Shown in pieces: positions 28,548 to 37,868 of a stretch of DNA of 64,000 nt. The DNA is from Pelomonas sp. Root1444. Its GTDB lineage: Bacteria > Pseudomonadota > Gammaproteobacteria > Burkholderiales > Burkholderiaceae_C. Below the pieces are notes generated by a model that made no database searches, was not told where the DNA came from, and was given only the letters and a program-made list of their open reading frames with translations. The stretch spans positions 503,306 through 567,305 of the forward strand of contig NZ_LMFP01000003.1 in NCBI RefSeq assembly GCF_001426885.1. Direction: 5' to 3'. Each line of letters starts with the position of its first letter. Position 1 is the stretch's first letter. The position numbers and the translations under genes were made by a program.

Positions 28548-29672
28548 CTAGAACAAATCGCCCTGTGCCGACGGCTTGCGCGGCCGGTTGAACAGCGCCA
28601 GTTGCACCGGCCGCCGTTTGTTGCGCAGCCCCAGCTTCGCAACGGCCCGTTGGAAGCGCGCCTGCAGCAACTGGGCCCACACCCCCTCGCCGGTGAAACG
28701 CGTGCCGAAGCGCGGGTCGTTGTCCTTGCCACCGCGCATCTCGCGAATGCGCGCCATCACACGCTCTGCCCGGTCGGGAAAGTGGCGGTCCAGCCAGTCC
28801 TGGAACAGCGGGTTCACCTCCCAAGGCAGGCGCACCGGGATGCTGAAGGCGCTGCTGGCGCCCGCCTCTGCGGCGGCGGCCAAAATGCGCTCCAGCTCCG
28901 GTTCGTTGATGAAGGGAATGATGGGCGACACGCTGACGCCCACCGGCACGCCGGCGTCCGCCAACGCCTGGATCGTGCGCAGGCGCCGCGCCGGTGCCGC
29001 GGCGCGCGGTTCCAGGATGCGGGCGAGGTCGTTGTCCAGCGTCGTCACCGACAGGTAGACCGACACCAGCCCCTGCGCCGCCATCGGCGCGATCAGGTCC
29101 AGCTCGCGTTCGATGCCGCTGCTCTTGGTGACGACCGAGAACGGGTGGCTGCATTCCGCCAGCACCTCGACGATGCGCCGCGTGATGCCCAGCTTGCGCT
29201 CGACCGGCTGGTAAGCATCGGTGGCCGTGCCGAGCACCAGCGAGCGCGGCTCGTAGCGCGGCGAGGCCAGCGTCTCGCGCAGCCGCTCGGCCGCGTTGAC
29301 CTTGGCCACGATGCGCGTTTCGAAATCCAGCCCCGGCGAGAGGTTCAGGTAGCTGTGGGTCGGCCGCGCGAAGCAATAGATGCAGCCATGCTCGCAACCG
29401 CGGTACGGGTTGATCGAGTAGTCGAAGTTGATGTCGGGCGACTGGTTGGCCGTGACGATCTTCTTGGCCATCTCCTCGATGACCTGGGTCGCCGGCGGCA
29501 GATGCTCCTCGGCAGCTTCCTGGTCCAACGACCCCCAGCCGTCGTCGTACTGTTCGCGCTTACGCTGCTCGAAGCGATGCGGCATCGCGGTGGCCGTGCC
29601 GCGGCCCTTGATCGAGTCCAGCGGGACGAGTGCAGGTTGGGCGGCGGCGATGCGGGTGGGAGCGGAAGTCAT
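28548..29672 (-). CDS. PA0069-family radical SAM protein (SplB-like)
   Basis: This 374-residue protein has the radical-SAM cluster Cys93-x3-Cys97-x2-Cys100 in NPYRGCEHGCIYCFARPTHS, then LSPGLDFET, which is typical of the PA0069/Rv2578c family. The family belongs to COG1533, the same broad group as spore photoproduct lyase (a DNA repair enzyme), but its reaction is unknown. The N-terminal GRG and PHRFEQ motifs agree with an ATG at 29670-29672. A LexA-type box begins one base upstream of this codon, and no ribosome site is visible, so the message may be leaderless or the TATATT inside the box may be the -10. This places the gene in the DNA-damage response by inference. Confidence 0.92.
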   Translation of the reverse strand: MTSAPTRIAAAQPALVPLDSIKGRGTATAMPHRFEQRKREQYDDGWGSLDQEAAEEHLPPATQVIEEMAKKIVTANQSPDINFDYSINPYRGCEHGCIYCFARPTHSYLNLSPGLDFETRIVAKVNAAERLRETLASPRYEPRSLVLGTATDAYQPVERKLGITRRIVEVLAECSHPFSVVTKSSGIERELDLIAPMAAQGLVSVYLSVTTLDNDLARILEPRAAAPARRLRTIQALADAGVPVGVSVSPIIPFINEPELERILAAAAEAGASSAFSIPVRLPWEVNPLFQDWLDRHFPDRAERVMARIREMRGGKDNDPRFGTRFTGEGVWAQLLQARFQRAVAKLGLRNKRRPVQLALFNRPRKPSAQGDLF

Positions 29673-29673
29673 A

Positions 29674-29689
29674 CTGTGAATATATACAG
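29674..29689 (-). promoter_or_regulatory. LexA (SOS) box
   Basis: CTGTGAATATATACAG fits the LexA pattern CTGT-N8-ACAG used in beta- and gamma-proteobacteria, with an AT-only-like centre that is rare in this GC-rich DNA. It lies one base upstream of the start codon of the radical-SAM gene. A TATATT inside it (minus strand) could be the -10 element, so bound LexA would block RNA polymerase directly. Confidence 0.75.
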
Positions 29690-29771
29690 CTTTTGACCAC
29701 GCACCACGGCGAGAGTGTTTCAGGCCCGCAATGGCCGGGCACGTTGAACGCTGCCATGGCCCCGCGAAGAA

Positions 29772-29802
29772 AAGGCCACTGATGCGCTGCATCGGTGGCC
29801 TT
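29772..29802 (-). terminator. Intrinsic terminator of dnaB
   Basis: AAGGCCACTGATG (29772-29784) pairs with CATCGGTGGCCTT (29790-29802), one G-U pair, and on the minus strand a CCTTTTCTTC tail follows. It lies 24 bases after the dnaB stop. Confidence 0.8.
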
Positions 29803-29825
29803 CTGTAAATTGCGCCGGTGGACCG

Positions 29826-31250
29826 CTAGTACTCGTCCCGCTCCACGCCCACGTACCCCGGCGCGAGGTTCTCGAACTTGGTGTGCATGCGCTGGAACAT
29901 CAGCTTCACCGTGCCCACCGGGCCGTTACGCTGTTTCGCAATGATGATCTCCGCGACCCCAGGCTCCTTGCACTCGTCCTTCGTGTAGTACTCGTCCCGG
30001 TAGATGAACATGATGATGTCCGCGTCCTGCTCGATGGCGCCGGACTCGCGCAGGTCGGACATCATGGGCCGCTTGTCGGGCCGCTGCTCCACCGAGCGGT
30101 TCAGCTGCGACAGCGCGATGACGGGGCAGCGCAGTTCCTTGGCCAGCGCCTTCAGGCCGCGCGAGATCTCGCCCAGCACGGTGGCACGGTTCTCCTCGCT
30201 GCCACCGCCGCTGCCACTCATCAGCTGCAGGTAGTCGATGACGATGAGTCCGAGCTGGCCACTGATGCGGGCCTGTCGACGGGCACGGGCACGCACCTCG
30301 CTTGGCGACAAGCCGGGGCTCTCGTCAATATAGATGGCGGCTTTGCCAAGCTTGTCGACCGCCTCCGACAGCCGGCCCCACTCGTCGTCAGCCAGCTTGC
30401 CGGTACGCAGGTGGCTCTGGTCGATGCGGCCGATGGAGCCCACCATCCGCAGCGCCAGCTGCGCGGCGCCCATTTCCATCGAGTAGATGACGACCGGCAG
30501 GCCTTCGTTGATCGCGACGTTCTCGGCAATGTTGACGGCGAAGGCGGTCTTGCCCATGGATGGCCGCGCGGCCAGCACGATCAGGTCGCCGGGCTGCAGG
30601 CCGGCGGTCTGCTTGTCCAGGTCGTAGAAACCGGTGCGCACGCCGGTCACGTCCTGGGCGCCACTCTCGGCCAGTTCGTTGACGCGGTCGATCAGCGCGA
30701 CGACCAGGTTGTCCATGCTCTGGAAGCCCTGGCGGCTGCGCGAGCCCTCCTCGCCGATGCGGAAGATCTTGCCCTCGGCCTCGTCGAGGATCTGCGTGAC
30801 CGCGCGGCCCTGCGGGTTCATCGCCGCGGTGGCGATCTCGTCACTCGTGGCCACCAGCTTGCGCAGGATGGCGCGCTCCCGAACGATCTCGGCATAACGC
30901 CGCAAGTTGGCGGCACTCGGCACGCTCTGGGCGATCGAATTCAGGTAGGCCAGGCCACCGCATTCCTCGGCGCGGCCCAGCGACGTCAGGTCGTCGAAGA
31001 CGGTGACGACGTCGGCCGGCTTGCCCGCGTTGATGAGCTTGCCGATCGACGCAAAGATGTGCTTGTGCTCGAAGCGGTAGAAGTCGCTGTCGGTCAGCAG
31101 GTCGGCGGCGCGGTCCCAGGCCGAGTTGTCGATCAGCAGGCCGCCGAGCACGCTGTACTCGGCCTCGACCGAGTGCGGCGGCACGCGCAGGCGCGCGACC
31201 TCGTCGTCATGCGGCGCGGTGGAGGAGGAACCAGGAAAGATCGCGGACAT
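29826..31250 (-). CDS. dnaB: Replicative DNA helicase DnaB
   Basis: This 474-residue protein has the N-terminal DnaB domain (PPHSVEAEYSVLGGLLIDN onward) and the RecA-like helicase core with Walker A ARPSMGKTAF, Walker B LIVIDYLQLM, and the arginine finger region SDLRESGAIEQDAD. It unwinds DNA at the fork with DnaG, also encoded in this window. It follows the rpsF-priB-rpsR-rplI operon, but a strong terminator in the gap suggests it has its own promoter. A perfect DnaA box lies three bases before its start codon. Confidence 0.98.
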   Translation of the reverse strand: MSAIFPGSSSTAPHDDEVARLRVPPHSVEAEYSVLGGLLIDNSAWDRAADLLTDSDFYRFEHKHIFASIGKLINAGKPADVVTVFDDLTSLGRAEECGGLAYLNSIAQSVPSAANLRRYAEIVRERAILRKLVATSDEIATAAMNPQGRAVTQILDEAEGKIFRIGEEGSRSRQGFQSMDNLVVALIDRVNELAESGAQDVTGVRTGFYDLDKQTAGLQPGDLIVLAARPSMGKTAFAVNIAENVAINEGLPVVIYSMEMGAAQLALRMVGSIGRIDQSHLRTGKLADDEWGRLSEAVDKLGKAAIYIDESPGLSPSEVRARARRQARISGQLGLIVIDYLQLMSGSGGGSEENRATVLGEISRGLKALAKELRCPVIALSQLNRSVEQRPDKRPMMSDLRESGAIEQDADIIMFIYRDEYYTKDECKEPGVAEIIIAKQRNGPVGTVKLMFQRMHTKFENLAPGYVGVERDEY

Positions 31251-31253
31251 GCC

Positions 31254-31262
31254 TGTGGATAA
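31254..31262. promoter_or_regulatory. Perfect DnaA box in the dnaB leader
   Basis: TGTGGATAA (minus strand TTATCCACA) ends three bases before the dnaB ATG. It matches the high-affinity DnaA box at all nine positions. DnaA could repress or tune dnaB here. Confidence 0.5.
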
Positions 31263-31324
31263 AGCTGTGAACGACTTGGGAGCAGCCGGTGGACCGGGCG
31301 GGAAAACTCGGTCCTCAAAGACAG

Positions 31325-31352
31325 AAGGCCGAAACCCTGAGGTTTCGGCCTT
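31325..31352 (-). terminator. Intrinsic terminator of the rpsF-rplI operon
   Basis: AAGGCCGAAACC (31325-31336) pairs perfectly with GGTTTCGGCCTT (31341-31352) around CTGA. On the minus strand CTGTCTTT follows. It separates rplI from dnaB. Confidence 0.85.
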
Positions 31353-31397
31353 CGTTGTGTCGCAGCCCGGTGGGGCCGCTTCACCATTAGAGGGCGA

Positions 31398-31850
31398 TTA
31401 CTCGGCCTCGGCAACTACCTGAACGCTGATCTCGACGACGACGTCCGTGTGGGCAGCGACGCTGACCGGGAATTCGCCGACGGTCTTCAGCGGGCCGTTC
31501 GGCAGACGCACTTGCGACTTGGCGATCGGCGAGCCGGCCTTGGTCAGCGCATCGGCGATGTCGGCGTTGGTGACGGAGCCGAACAGGCGGCCGTCCACAC
31601 CGGCCTTCTGGGCGATGCGCACGGTCTTGCCGGCCAGGGCTTCACCCAGCTTCTGGGCTTCGGCCAGCTTGGCGGCGGCGGCCTTTTCGAGTTCGGCGCG
31701 CTTGGCTTCGAATTCCTTGATCGCGACTTCGGTGGCGCGGCGCGCCTGCTTGGTCGGGATCAGGAAGTTGCGGGCATAACCGTCCTTGACCTTGACGACG
31801 TCGCCGAGGTTGCCGAGGTTGGCCACTTTTTCGAGCAGGATCACTTGCAT
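31398..31850 (-). CDS. rplI: 50S ribosomal protein bL9
   Basis: This 150-residue protein begins [20 protein letters not shown] with [16 protein letters not shown], the conserved N-terminal domain of L9, followed by the long helix (about 45-75) and C-terminal domain. It binds the 23S rRNA at the base of the L1 stalk. It is the last gene of the rpsF operon, with a 12-base spacer after rpsR. Confidence 0.98.
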   Translation of the reverse strand: MQVILLEKVANLGNLGDVVKVKDGYARNFLIPTKQARRATEVAIKEFEAKRAELEKAAAAKLAEAQKLGEALAGKTVRIAQKAGVDGRLFGSVTNADIADALTKAGSPIAKSQVRLPNGPLKTVGEFPVSVAAHTDVVVEISVQVVAEAE

Positions 31851-31862
31851 GTCGTCAGCTCC

Positions 31863-32153
31863 TTAGACCTTGTGCTGGTCGCTGTACGGCAGGAAGGCCA
31901 GGAAGCGCGCGCGCTTGATGGACACCGTCAGCTGACGCTGGAAGAAGGCACGCGTGCCGGTCAGGCGAGCGGGCGTGATCTTGCCGTTCTCGGAGATGAA
32001 ATCGCGCAGCGTGTCGATGTCCTTGTAGTCGATCTTTTCGACACCGGCGACGGTGAAGCGGCAGAAACGCTTGCGACGGAACAGCAACGATTGTTGGTTG
32101 CGCTTGGGCTTCTTGTCTTTGGAGAAGCGACCTTTACCACGTGGCGGGGGCAT
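31863..32153 (-). CDS. rpsR: 30S ribosomal protein bS18
   Basis: This 96-residue protein has a basic N-terminus and the conserved [20 protein letters not shown] and [11 protein letters not shown] segments of S18, which binds S6 on the 30S platform. It lies between priB and rplI. Confidence 0.98.
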   Translation of the reverse strand: MPPPRGKGRFSKDKKPKRNQQSLLFRRKRFCRFTVAGVEKIDYKDIDTLRDFISENGKITPARLTGTRAFFQRQLTVSIKRARFLAFLPYSDQHKV

Positions 32154-32181
32154 AGAGGACCTCTGTTAAATCTATCCGGAT

Positions 32182-32490
32182 TCAAATATTTCCGGGTTCA
32201 GCAGCAGCGGGTTCGATCACGGTGACGTGGGCGATGAAGCCCCGGCCGTTGCGCTGGTGGGTCAGGAAACCGCGGAACACCGCGACGCCACCAACTCCCA
32301 GCGCCTGCAACTGCTTGGCCACCTCGCCCACCGCAACCGCCTTGATCTCCAGGGAGACCTTGCGCGGCTTGCCGGCTTCGATGACTTCGGACTCGGCCTT
32401 GAGGCTTGCGTCCAGGGCCATCAGCCCGGCGGGTGTGTAGCGAACTTGACCGAGTTGCTGGATCTGCGCCTTCAGGTGAAGCTGGTTCAC
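32182..32490 (-). CDS. priB: Primosomal replication protein N (PriB)
   Basis: This 102-residue OB-fold protein starts at a GTG (NQLHLKAQIQQLGQVRYTPA) and has the PriB-typical VSLEIKAVAVGEVA and FRGFLTHQRNGRGFIAHVT. PriB helps PriA restart stalled replication forks. The rpsF-priB-rpsR-rplI order is as in E. coli. Confidence 0.95.
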   Translation of the reverse strand: MNQLHLKAQIQQLGQVRYTPAGLMALDASLKAESEVIEAGKPRKVSLEIKAVAVGEVAKQLQALGVGGVAVFRGFLTHQRNGRGFIAHVTVIEPAAAEPGNI

Positions 32491-32540
32491 GCCGTCGGCA
32501 CGCTGCTTGAAAAACCTGGTTCTTTAGCGATGACCTGCGC

Positions 32541-32903
32541 TCAGGCCGCTTCTTGCTGCGGCGCCTTGCGGGCTTCTTCGCGCTCGACGGCCTTCATCAT
32601 GACCGAAGGGGTCGTGATGGCCTTGTCCTGGACCACGGTGAGGTGGCGCAGCACGGCGTCGTTGAAGCGGAAGCCGGTCTCGAGCTCACCCAGGATTTCC
32701 TTGGTGACTTCGATGTTCAGGCACAGGTAATGAGCCTTGCCGAGCTTCTGGATCTGGTACGCCAGTTGACGGCGACCCCAGTCTTCGACCCGGTGCACGA
32801 CACCACCACCGGCGGTGATCAGGCCCTTGTAGCGCTCCAGCATGGCCGGAACCTGTTCGCTTTGATCCGGATGGATCAGCAGAACGATTTCATAGTGACG
32901 CAT
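32541..32903 (-). CDS. rpsF: 30S ribosomal protein bS6
   Basis: This 120-residue protein begins [20 protein letters not shown] and has [20 protein letters not shown], the S6 signatures, with an Ala/Glu-rich tail. First gene of its operon; a strong sigma-70 promoter lies about 105 bases upstream. Confidence 0.98.
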   Translation of the reverse strand: MRHYEIVLLIHPDQSEQVPAMLERYKGLITAGGGVVHRVEDWGRRQLAYQIQKLGKAHYLCLNIEVTKEILGELETGFRFNDAVLRHLTVVQDKAITTPSVMMKAVEREEARKAPQQEAA

Positions 32904-33006
32904 GAATACTCCTTGTGGATTCCAGCGCCGGCTTGTCGGAATGACTCCCGGGCTGTGGAAGCCGCACCACGGCGTCTACTCGTGGCCCGGCAAGGGGGAA
33001 CCCGCA

Positions 33007-33035
33007 ATTCTAGCCTGCTGCGGCGGAATGTCCAA
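33007..33035 (-). promoter_or_regulatory. Sigma-70 promoter of the rpsF operon
   Basis: On the minus strand TTGGAC (33035-33030) and TAGAAT (33012-33007) are spaced 17 bases apart, a near-consensus promoter. It would start the transcript about 95-100 bases before rpsF, leaving room for the S6:S18 autoregulatory leader known from other bacteria. Confidence 0.8.
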
Positions 33036-33047
33036 AGCGGGTGGGTG

Positions 33048-35126
33048 TCAAGGCGCGGGCGGGGCACGCAGCGCGTCGACAAACTCACGCTGCCGCGCGT
33101 CCGGCGCAGGCGTCAGCAGGCTGACGAGAAAGAGCACGAGCGCGCCGGCCGGCACGCCGAAGATTCCTGCCGAGGCGGGTTGTATGCCCCAGAGCAGCGT
33201 CGCCGGCCCGGGCAGGCCGATGACCGCACGCAGCATCGGATGGGCGATGAAGAGATAGACCAGGCAGACCGCCAGCCCCGCCAGCATGCCGGCCAGCGCG
33301 CCGGCGCGGTTGGCGCGGCGCCAGAACACGCCGGCCACCAACGCGGGGAAGAAGGTCGAGCCGGCAATGGAGAACGCCGCCGTGACGACGGCCAGGATGT
33401 CCGCCGGCCGGCTGGAGGCCACGGCCGCCGCAGCGAGCGCCGCGGCCAGCAGCAGCGCCTTGGACAGCGTGACCCGCCGCGTGCGCGATGCCTCGGGATT
33501 GATGGCCTTGTAGTAGATGTCGTGCGACAGCGCGCTGGAGATGGCCAGCAGCAGCCCGTCGGCGGTCGACAGCGCCGCCGCCAGGCCGCCAGCCGCCACC
33601 ATGCCGGAGATGACATAAGGCAGGCCGCCCAGCTCGGGCATGACGAGCATGACCAGATCCGGATGCAGCCGCAGTTCGCCGAGCTGCAGCCGGCCGTCGC
33701 CGTTGAGGTCGACCGCCGACAGCAGGCCCGGGTCGACGCGCTGCCACTGGCGCATCCAGGCCGGCAACTGGTCGAAGGGGGTGCCGACGAGGCTGTTGAA
33801 GACCTCGGTCTTGACCATCACGGCCAGCGCCGGCGCCGTGAGGTAGAGCAAGCAGATGAAGACCAGCGACCAGGCCACGGACTCGCGCGCCTTGGCGACC
33901 GAGCTTGTCGTGTAGTAGCGCGTCAGCAGATGCGGCAGGCCCGCCGTGCCGACCATCAGGCACAGCGCCAGCGCGATGAAGTTGCGGCGCGCGGTGCCGG
34001 CCTGCTCGCGCTCGGCGGCGCTGCCGTCGGGGTTGCCGGCCGACATGGCGAAGGGCTGGGTGTGCGGCACCAGTCCGGACAGCGGCTGGGCGAGGCGGGC
34101 CTCGCTGGCCTGTTCGCGCCGCCATTGGTCCTCGGCCTCCGCGGCCGTGCGTGGCAGCGCGGCGCGCTGTTTCTCGGCCGCCTGGATCTGAGCCAGCGGC
34201 GCGTCCGCCGCCTTCAGCGCGCTGACGCTGGCCGCGGCCTTCGCCTGCTCATCGCTGAGCGCGGCGGGCACATCGGCCAGCCGGACGGTGGCGGCATCGG
34301 CGCGCTGCTGGTGGATGGCGCGCACCTGCAGTTCGGCCGGGTCGCGCATCAGCTCGCGCTCGCGCTCGGCCAGCTGGTGCAGTTGCTGGCCGTAGACCAG
34401 CTGCGGCAGCGGCCAGCCGGTCTGCTTGACGCTCAGCCAGATGACCGGCACCAGGTAGGCCAGGATCATGATGAGGTACTGGGCCACCTGCGTCCACGTG
34501 ACGGCGCGCATGCCGCCCAGGAAGGAGCAGACCAGCACGCCGCCCAGGCCGACGAAGACACCGACCTCGAAGCCCAGCCCGGTCAGCCGCGTGGTGATGA
34601 GGCCCACGCCGTAGATCTGCGCCACCAGGTAGACGAACGACACCAGGATGGCCGCGCCGGCGCCGACCAGGCGCAGCGCGCGGCTGTCGAAGCGCTCGGC
34701 GAGGAAGTCGGGCAGCGTGTATTGGCCGAAGCGGCGCAGGTAGGGCGCGATGCACAGCGCGACGAGGACGAAGCCGCCCGTCCAGCCCAGCACATAGGCC
34801 AGGCCCGCGTAGCCGCTGGCGTACAGCGTGCCGGCCAGGCCGATGAAGCTCGCGGCGCTCATCCAGTCCGCGCCGGCGGCCATGCCGTTGTACAGCGGCG
34901 GCACGCGGCGGCCGGCGACGAAGTACTCCGCCGGGTCGGTGGTGCGGCACAGGATGCCGATCACGGCATAGACGGCCACCGTGGCGCCGAGGAAGGTGTA
35001 GCCGATCCAGGCCTTGGGCAGACCGCGCTGTTCGCCCACGCCGAGCGCCAGCACGAGCGCGATGAAGCTCAGCGCGAACAGCGCATAACGGCGATGAAGG
35101 TGGCGGGCTGGCACGGCCGCCATCAT
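33048..35126 (-). CDS. Sodium:solute symporter (SSS family, VC_2705-like)
   Basis: This 692-residue protein has about 13 hydrophobic helices of the LeuT-type SSS fold, with the family stretch EYFVAGRRVPPLYNGMAAGA and YVISGMVAAGGLAAALSTAD. It most likely co-transports a small organic acid such as acetate or pyruvate with sodium. Two insertions are unusual against classical members: a charged, helical stretch of about 150 residues (about 240-390), and a perfect EF-hand-type loop DLNGDGRLQLGE (473-484) in a second hydrophilic segment, suggesting calcium binding. It follows ppsA after the ppsA terminator. No clear ribosome site precedes the ATGATG start. No DUF485 partner gene is next to it. Confidence 0.85.
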   Translation of the reverse strand: MMAAVPARHLHRRYALFALSFIALVLALGVGEQRGLPKAWIGYTFLGATVAVYAVIGILCRTTDPAEYFVAGRRVPPLYNGMAAGADWMSAASFIGLAGTLYASGYAGLAYVLGWTGGFVLVALCIAPYLRRFGQYTLPDFLAERFDSRALRLVGAGAAILVSFVYLVAQIYGVGLITTRLTGLGFEVGVFVGLGGVLVCSFLGGMRAVTWTQVAQYLIMILAYLVPVIWLSVKQTGWPLPQLVYGQQLHQLAERERELMRDPAELQVRAIHQQRADAATVRLADVPAALSDEQAKAAASVSALKAADAPLAQIQAAEKQRAALPRTAAEAEDQWRREQASEARLAQPLSGLVPHTQPFAMSAGNPDGSAAEREQAGTARRNFIALALCLMVGTAGLPHLLTRYYTTSSVAKARESVAWSLVFICLLYLTAPALAVMVKTEVFNSLVGTPFDQLPAWMRQWQRVDPGLLSAVDLNGDGRLQLGELRLHPDLVMLVMPELGGLPYVISGMVAAGGLAAALSTADGLLLAISSALSHDIYYKAINPEASRTRRVTLSKALLLAAALAAAAVASSRPADILAVVTAAFSIAGSTFFPALVAGVFWRRANRAGALAGMLAGLAVCLVYLFIAHPMLRAVIGLPGPATLLWGIQPASAGIFGVPAGALVLFLVSLLTPAPDARQREFVDALRAPPAP

Positions 35127-35134
35127 CGGGCAAC

Positions 35135-35169
35135 AAAAAGCCCGGGCTCCCCTCAGGAGAACCCGGGCT
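35135..35169 (-). terminator. Intrinsic terminator of ppsA
   Basis: AGCCCGGG (35139-35146) pairs with CCCGGGCT (35162-35169), with an inner CTCC/GGAG pairing, and a run of five T residues follows on the minus strand. It lies 20 bases after the ppsA stop and just before the symporter start. Confidence 0.85.
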
Positions 35170-35188
35170 GCACAGACGCGAAGGCGGC

Positions 35189-37585
35189 TTACTTGGCCGC
35201 GAGGCGCTGCCAGGTTTCGATGACAGTGTCCGGGTTCAGCGAGATCGACACGATGCCCTCCTCCGCCAGCCAGTCGGCGAAGTCCGGGTGGTCGCTGGGG
35301 CCCTGGCCGCAGATGCCGATGTACTTGCCGGTGGCGCGGCAGGCGCGGATGGCGCGCGAGATCATGGCCTTGACGGCCGGGTCGCGCTCGTCGAAGTCAC
35401 CGGCCAGTTGCTCCAGGCCCGAATCGCGGTCCAGGCCGAGTGTGAGCTGTGTCAGGTCGTTGGAGCCGATGGACATGCCGTCGAAATGCTCCAGGAACTG
35501 CTCGGCCAGGATGGCGTTGCTCGGCACCTCGCACATCATGATGATGCGCAGGCCGTCGACGCCGCGCTTCAGGCCGCGCTCGGCCAGCATCTCGACCACG
35601 CGCGAGGCCTGCTTCACGGTCCGCACGAAGGGCACCATGATCTCGATGTTGGTCAGGCCCATCTCCTTGCGCACGCGCTTGAGCGCCTCGCACTCCATCG
35701 CGAAGGCGTCCTGGAACTCGCCGCTGATGTAGCGCGACGCGCCGCGGAAGCCCAGCATCGGGTTCTCTTCGTCCGGCTCGTAGCGGCTACCGCCGATGAG
35801 CTTGCGGTACTCGTTGCTCTTGAAGTCCGAGAGGCGAACGATGACCGGGCGCGGGAAGAAGGCGGCGGCGATGGTCGCGATGCCTTCAGCCAGCTTGTCC
35901 ACGTAGAAGGCACGCGGCGAGGCGTGGCCACGGGCCACCGACTCAACGGCCTTCTTCAGGTCGGCGTCGATGTTCGGATAGTCCAGGATGGCCTTGGGAT
36001 GGACGCCGATGTTGTTGTTGATGATGAACTCGAGCCGCGCCAGGCCCACGCCACCCGACGGCATCTGCGCGAAGTTGAAGGCCAGTTGCGGGTTGCCGAC
36101 GTTCATCATGATCTTGATGGGGCAGTACGGCAGCTCGCCGCGGTGCACCTCGCTGACCTCGGTCTCCAGCAGGCCGTCGTAGATGTAGCCGGTGTCACCC
36201 TCGGAGCAGGCCACCGTGACCAGCTGGCCGTCCTTGAGCTTGTCCGTCGCGTCACCGCAGCCGACGACCGCCGGGATGCCCAGTTCGCGCGCAATGATGG
36301 CCGCGTGGCAGGTGCGGCCGCCGCGGTTCGTCACGATGGCGCTGGCGCGCTTCATGACCGGCTCCCAGTTCGGGTCGGTCATGTCGGTGACGAGCACGTC
36401 GCCCGGCTGCACCCGCTCCATCTCGGCGACGCTGTCGACCAGGCGGACCGGGCCGGTGCCGATCTTCTGGCCGATGGCGCGTCCCTCGGCCAGCACGGCG
36501 CTGTGCGCCTTGAGCTTGTAGTGGTGCTCGACCTGGCCGGCCATCTGGCTCTTCACCGTCTCGGGGCGTGCCTGCAGGATGTAGATCTTGCCGTCGACGC
36601 CGTCGCGGCCCCATTCGATGTCCATCGCGCGGCCGTAGTGCTGCTCGATGATCAGCGCGTACTGCGCCAGCTCGGTCACCTCGGCGTCGTTCAACGAGTA
36701 GCGGTTGCGGTGCTCGGGCACGGTGTCCACCGTCTTCACCAGCTTGCCGGACGCGGCCTTCTCCTCTGGCGACGCGAACTCCATGCGCAACAGCTTGGAG
36801 CCCAGGTTGCGGCGGATGATGGCCAGCTTGCCGGCCTTCAGCGCGGGCTTGTGGACGTAGAACTCGTCCGGGTTCACGGCGCCCTGCACCACCGTCTCGC
36901 CCAAGCCATAGCTGGACGTGATGAAAACGACTTCCTGGAAGCCGCTCTCGGTGTCGATGGTGAACATGACGCCGGCCGAGCCGAGGTCGCTGCGCACCAT
37001 GCGCTGCACGCCGGCGGACAGCGCCACATCGTTGTGGGCGAAGCCCTTGTGGACGCGGTAGCTGATGGCGCGGTCGTTGTAGAGCGACGCGAACACCTCG
37101 CGCATCTTGTGCAGCACCTCGTCGATGCCGTGCACGTTCAGGAAGGTTTCCTGCTGGCCGGCGAAAGACGCGTCGGGCAGGTCCTCGGCCGTGGCAGAGG
37201 AGCGCACGGCGAAGGTGGCGTCCGGGTTGTCGGCCGTCAGCTGGGCGTAGGCGGCGCGCACGCCGGCCTCCAAGTCGGCCGGGAAGGGTTGGTTCTCGAT
37301 CCAGCCGCGGATCTCCGCGCCGGCCTCGGCCAGTGCGCGCACGTCGTCGGTATTGAGCGAGCTCAACCGCGCCGCGATGCGCGCGTCCAGTCCCTCGTGC
37401 TTGAGGAACTGCCGGAAGGCATGCGCCGTGGTGGCGAACCCGCCGGGGACGCGCACGCCGCTGGCGGCGAGCTGCGAGATCATTTCGCCGAGGCTGGCGT
37501 TCTTGCCGCCAACTGCCTCGACATCGCTCATCCTCAGGTTCTCAAACGGTACGACCAGGGCGGTCGCCTCGAACAGGGTGGACAT
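35189..37585 (-). CDS. ppsA: Phosphoenolpyruvate synthase
   Basis: This 798-residue protein has the PEP/pyruvate-binding ATP-grasp domain ([40 protein letters not shown]), the swivelling domain with the phospho-accepting His in [20 protein letters not shown], and the TIM-barrel C-terminal domain ([23 protein letters not shown]). It converts pyruvate and ATP to phosphoenolpyruvate, AMP and phosphate in gluconeogenesis. Divergent ppsR, 283 bases away, encodes its regulatory kinase/pyrophosphorylase. Confidence 0.98.
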   Translation of the reverse strand: MSTLFEATALVVPFENLRMSDVEAVGGKNASLGEMISQLAASGVRVPGGFATTAHAFRQFLKHEGLDARIAARLSSLNTDDVRALAEAGAEIRGWIENQPFPADLEAGVRAAYAQLTADNPDATFAVRSSATAEDLPDASFAGQQETFLNVHGIDEVLHKMREVFASLYNDRAISYRVHKGFAHNDVALSAGVQRMVRSDLGSAGVMFTIDTESGFQEVVFITSSYGLGETVVQGAVNPDEFYVHKPALKAGKLAIIRRNLGSKLLRMEFASPEEKAASGKLVKTVDTVPEHRNRYSLNDAEVTELAQYALIIEQHYGRAMDIEWGRDGVDGKIYILQARPETVKSQMAGQVEHHYKLKAHSAVLAEGRAIGQKIGTGPVRLVDSVAEMERVQPGDVLVTDMTDPNWEPVMKRASAIVTNRGGRTCHAAIIARELGIPAVVGCGDATDKLKDGQLVTVACSEGDTGYIYDGLLETEVSEVHRGELPYCPIKIMMNVGNPQLAFNFAQMPSGGVGLARLEFIINNNIGVHPKAILDYPNIDADLKKAVESVARGHASPRAFYVDKLAEGIATIAAAFFPRPVIVRLSDFKSNEYRKLIGGSRYEPDEENPMLGFRGASRYISGEFQDAFAMECEALKRVRKEMGLTNIEIMVPFVRTVKQASRVVEMLAERGLKRGVDGLRIIMMCEVPSNAILAEQFLEHFDGMSIGSNDLTQLTLGLDRDSGLEQLAGDFDERDPAVKAMISRAIRACRATGKYIGICGQGPSDHPDFADWLAEEGIVSISLNPDTVIETWQRLAAK

Positions 37586-37752
37586 GGGGAAACTCCGGGA
37601 GGTTGAAAAACCGGTGTCGTCGCGTCGTCCGGGCCGTCCATGTGTGTCACCGCCGAGCAGAGGTGCTCAAGGCAGGCGCGGCTCCCTCCATTTCTGGATT
37701 CTTCTGGGAGGAAGGAGGCGCGCATGGGGCTGATCGCGAGGAATTGCGGCGG

Positions 37753-37782
37753 ATTCTAGGCGCTGCGTACCTGGCCTGTAAC
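37753..37782 (-). promoter_or_regulatory. Candidate ppsA promoter
   Basis: On the minus strand GTTACA (37782-37777) and TAGAAT (37758-37753) are separated by 18 bases. It lies in the 283-base divergent gap between ppsA and ppsR, which holds no other supported feature apart from a TATCAT (37832-37837) that might be the ppsR -10. Confidence 0.4.
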
Positions 37783-37868
37783 CGCCCGGCCTGCAGGGGT
37801 GCACGGCCACAGCCGCGCGCAAGGCGCTGGCTATCATGGCCGCGCCTTGAACTCCGCGAGCCACTGCC

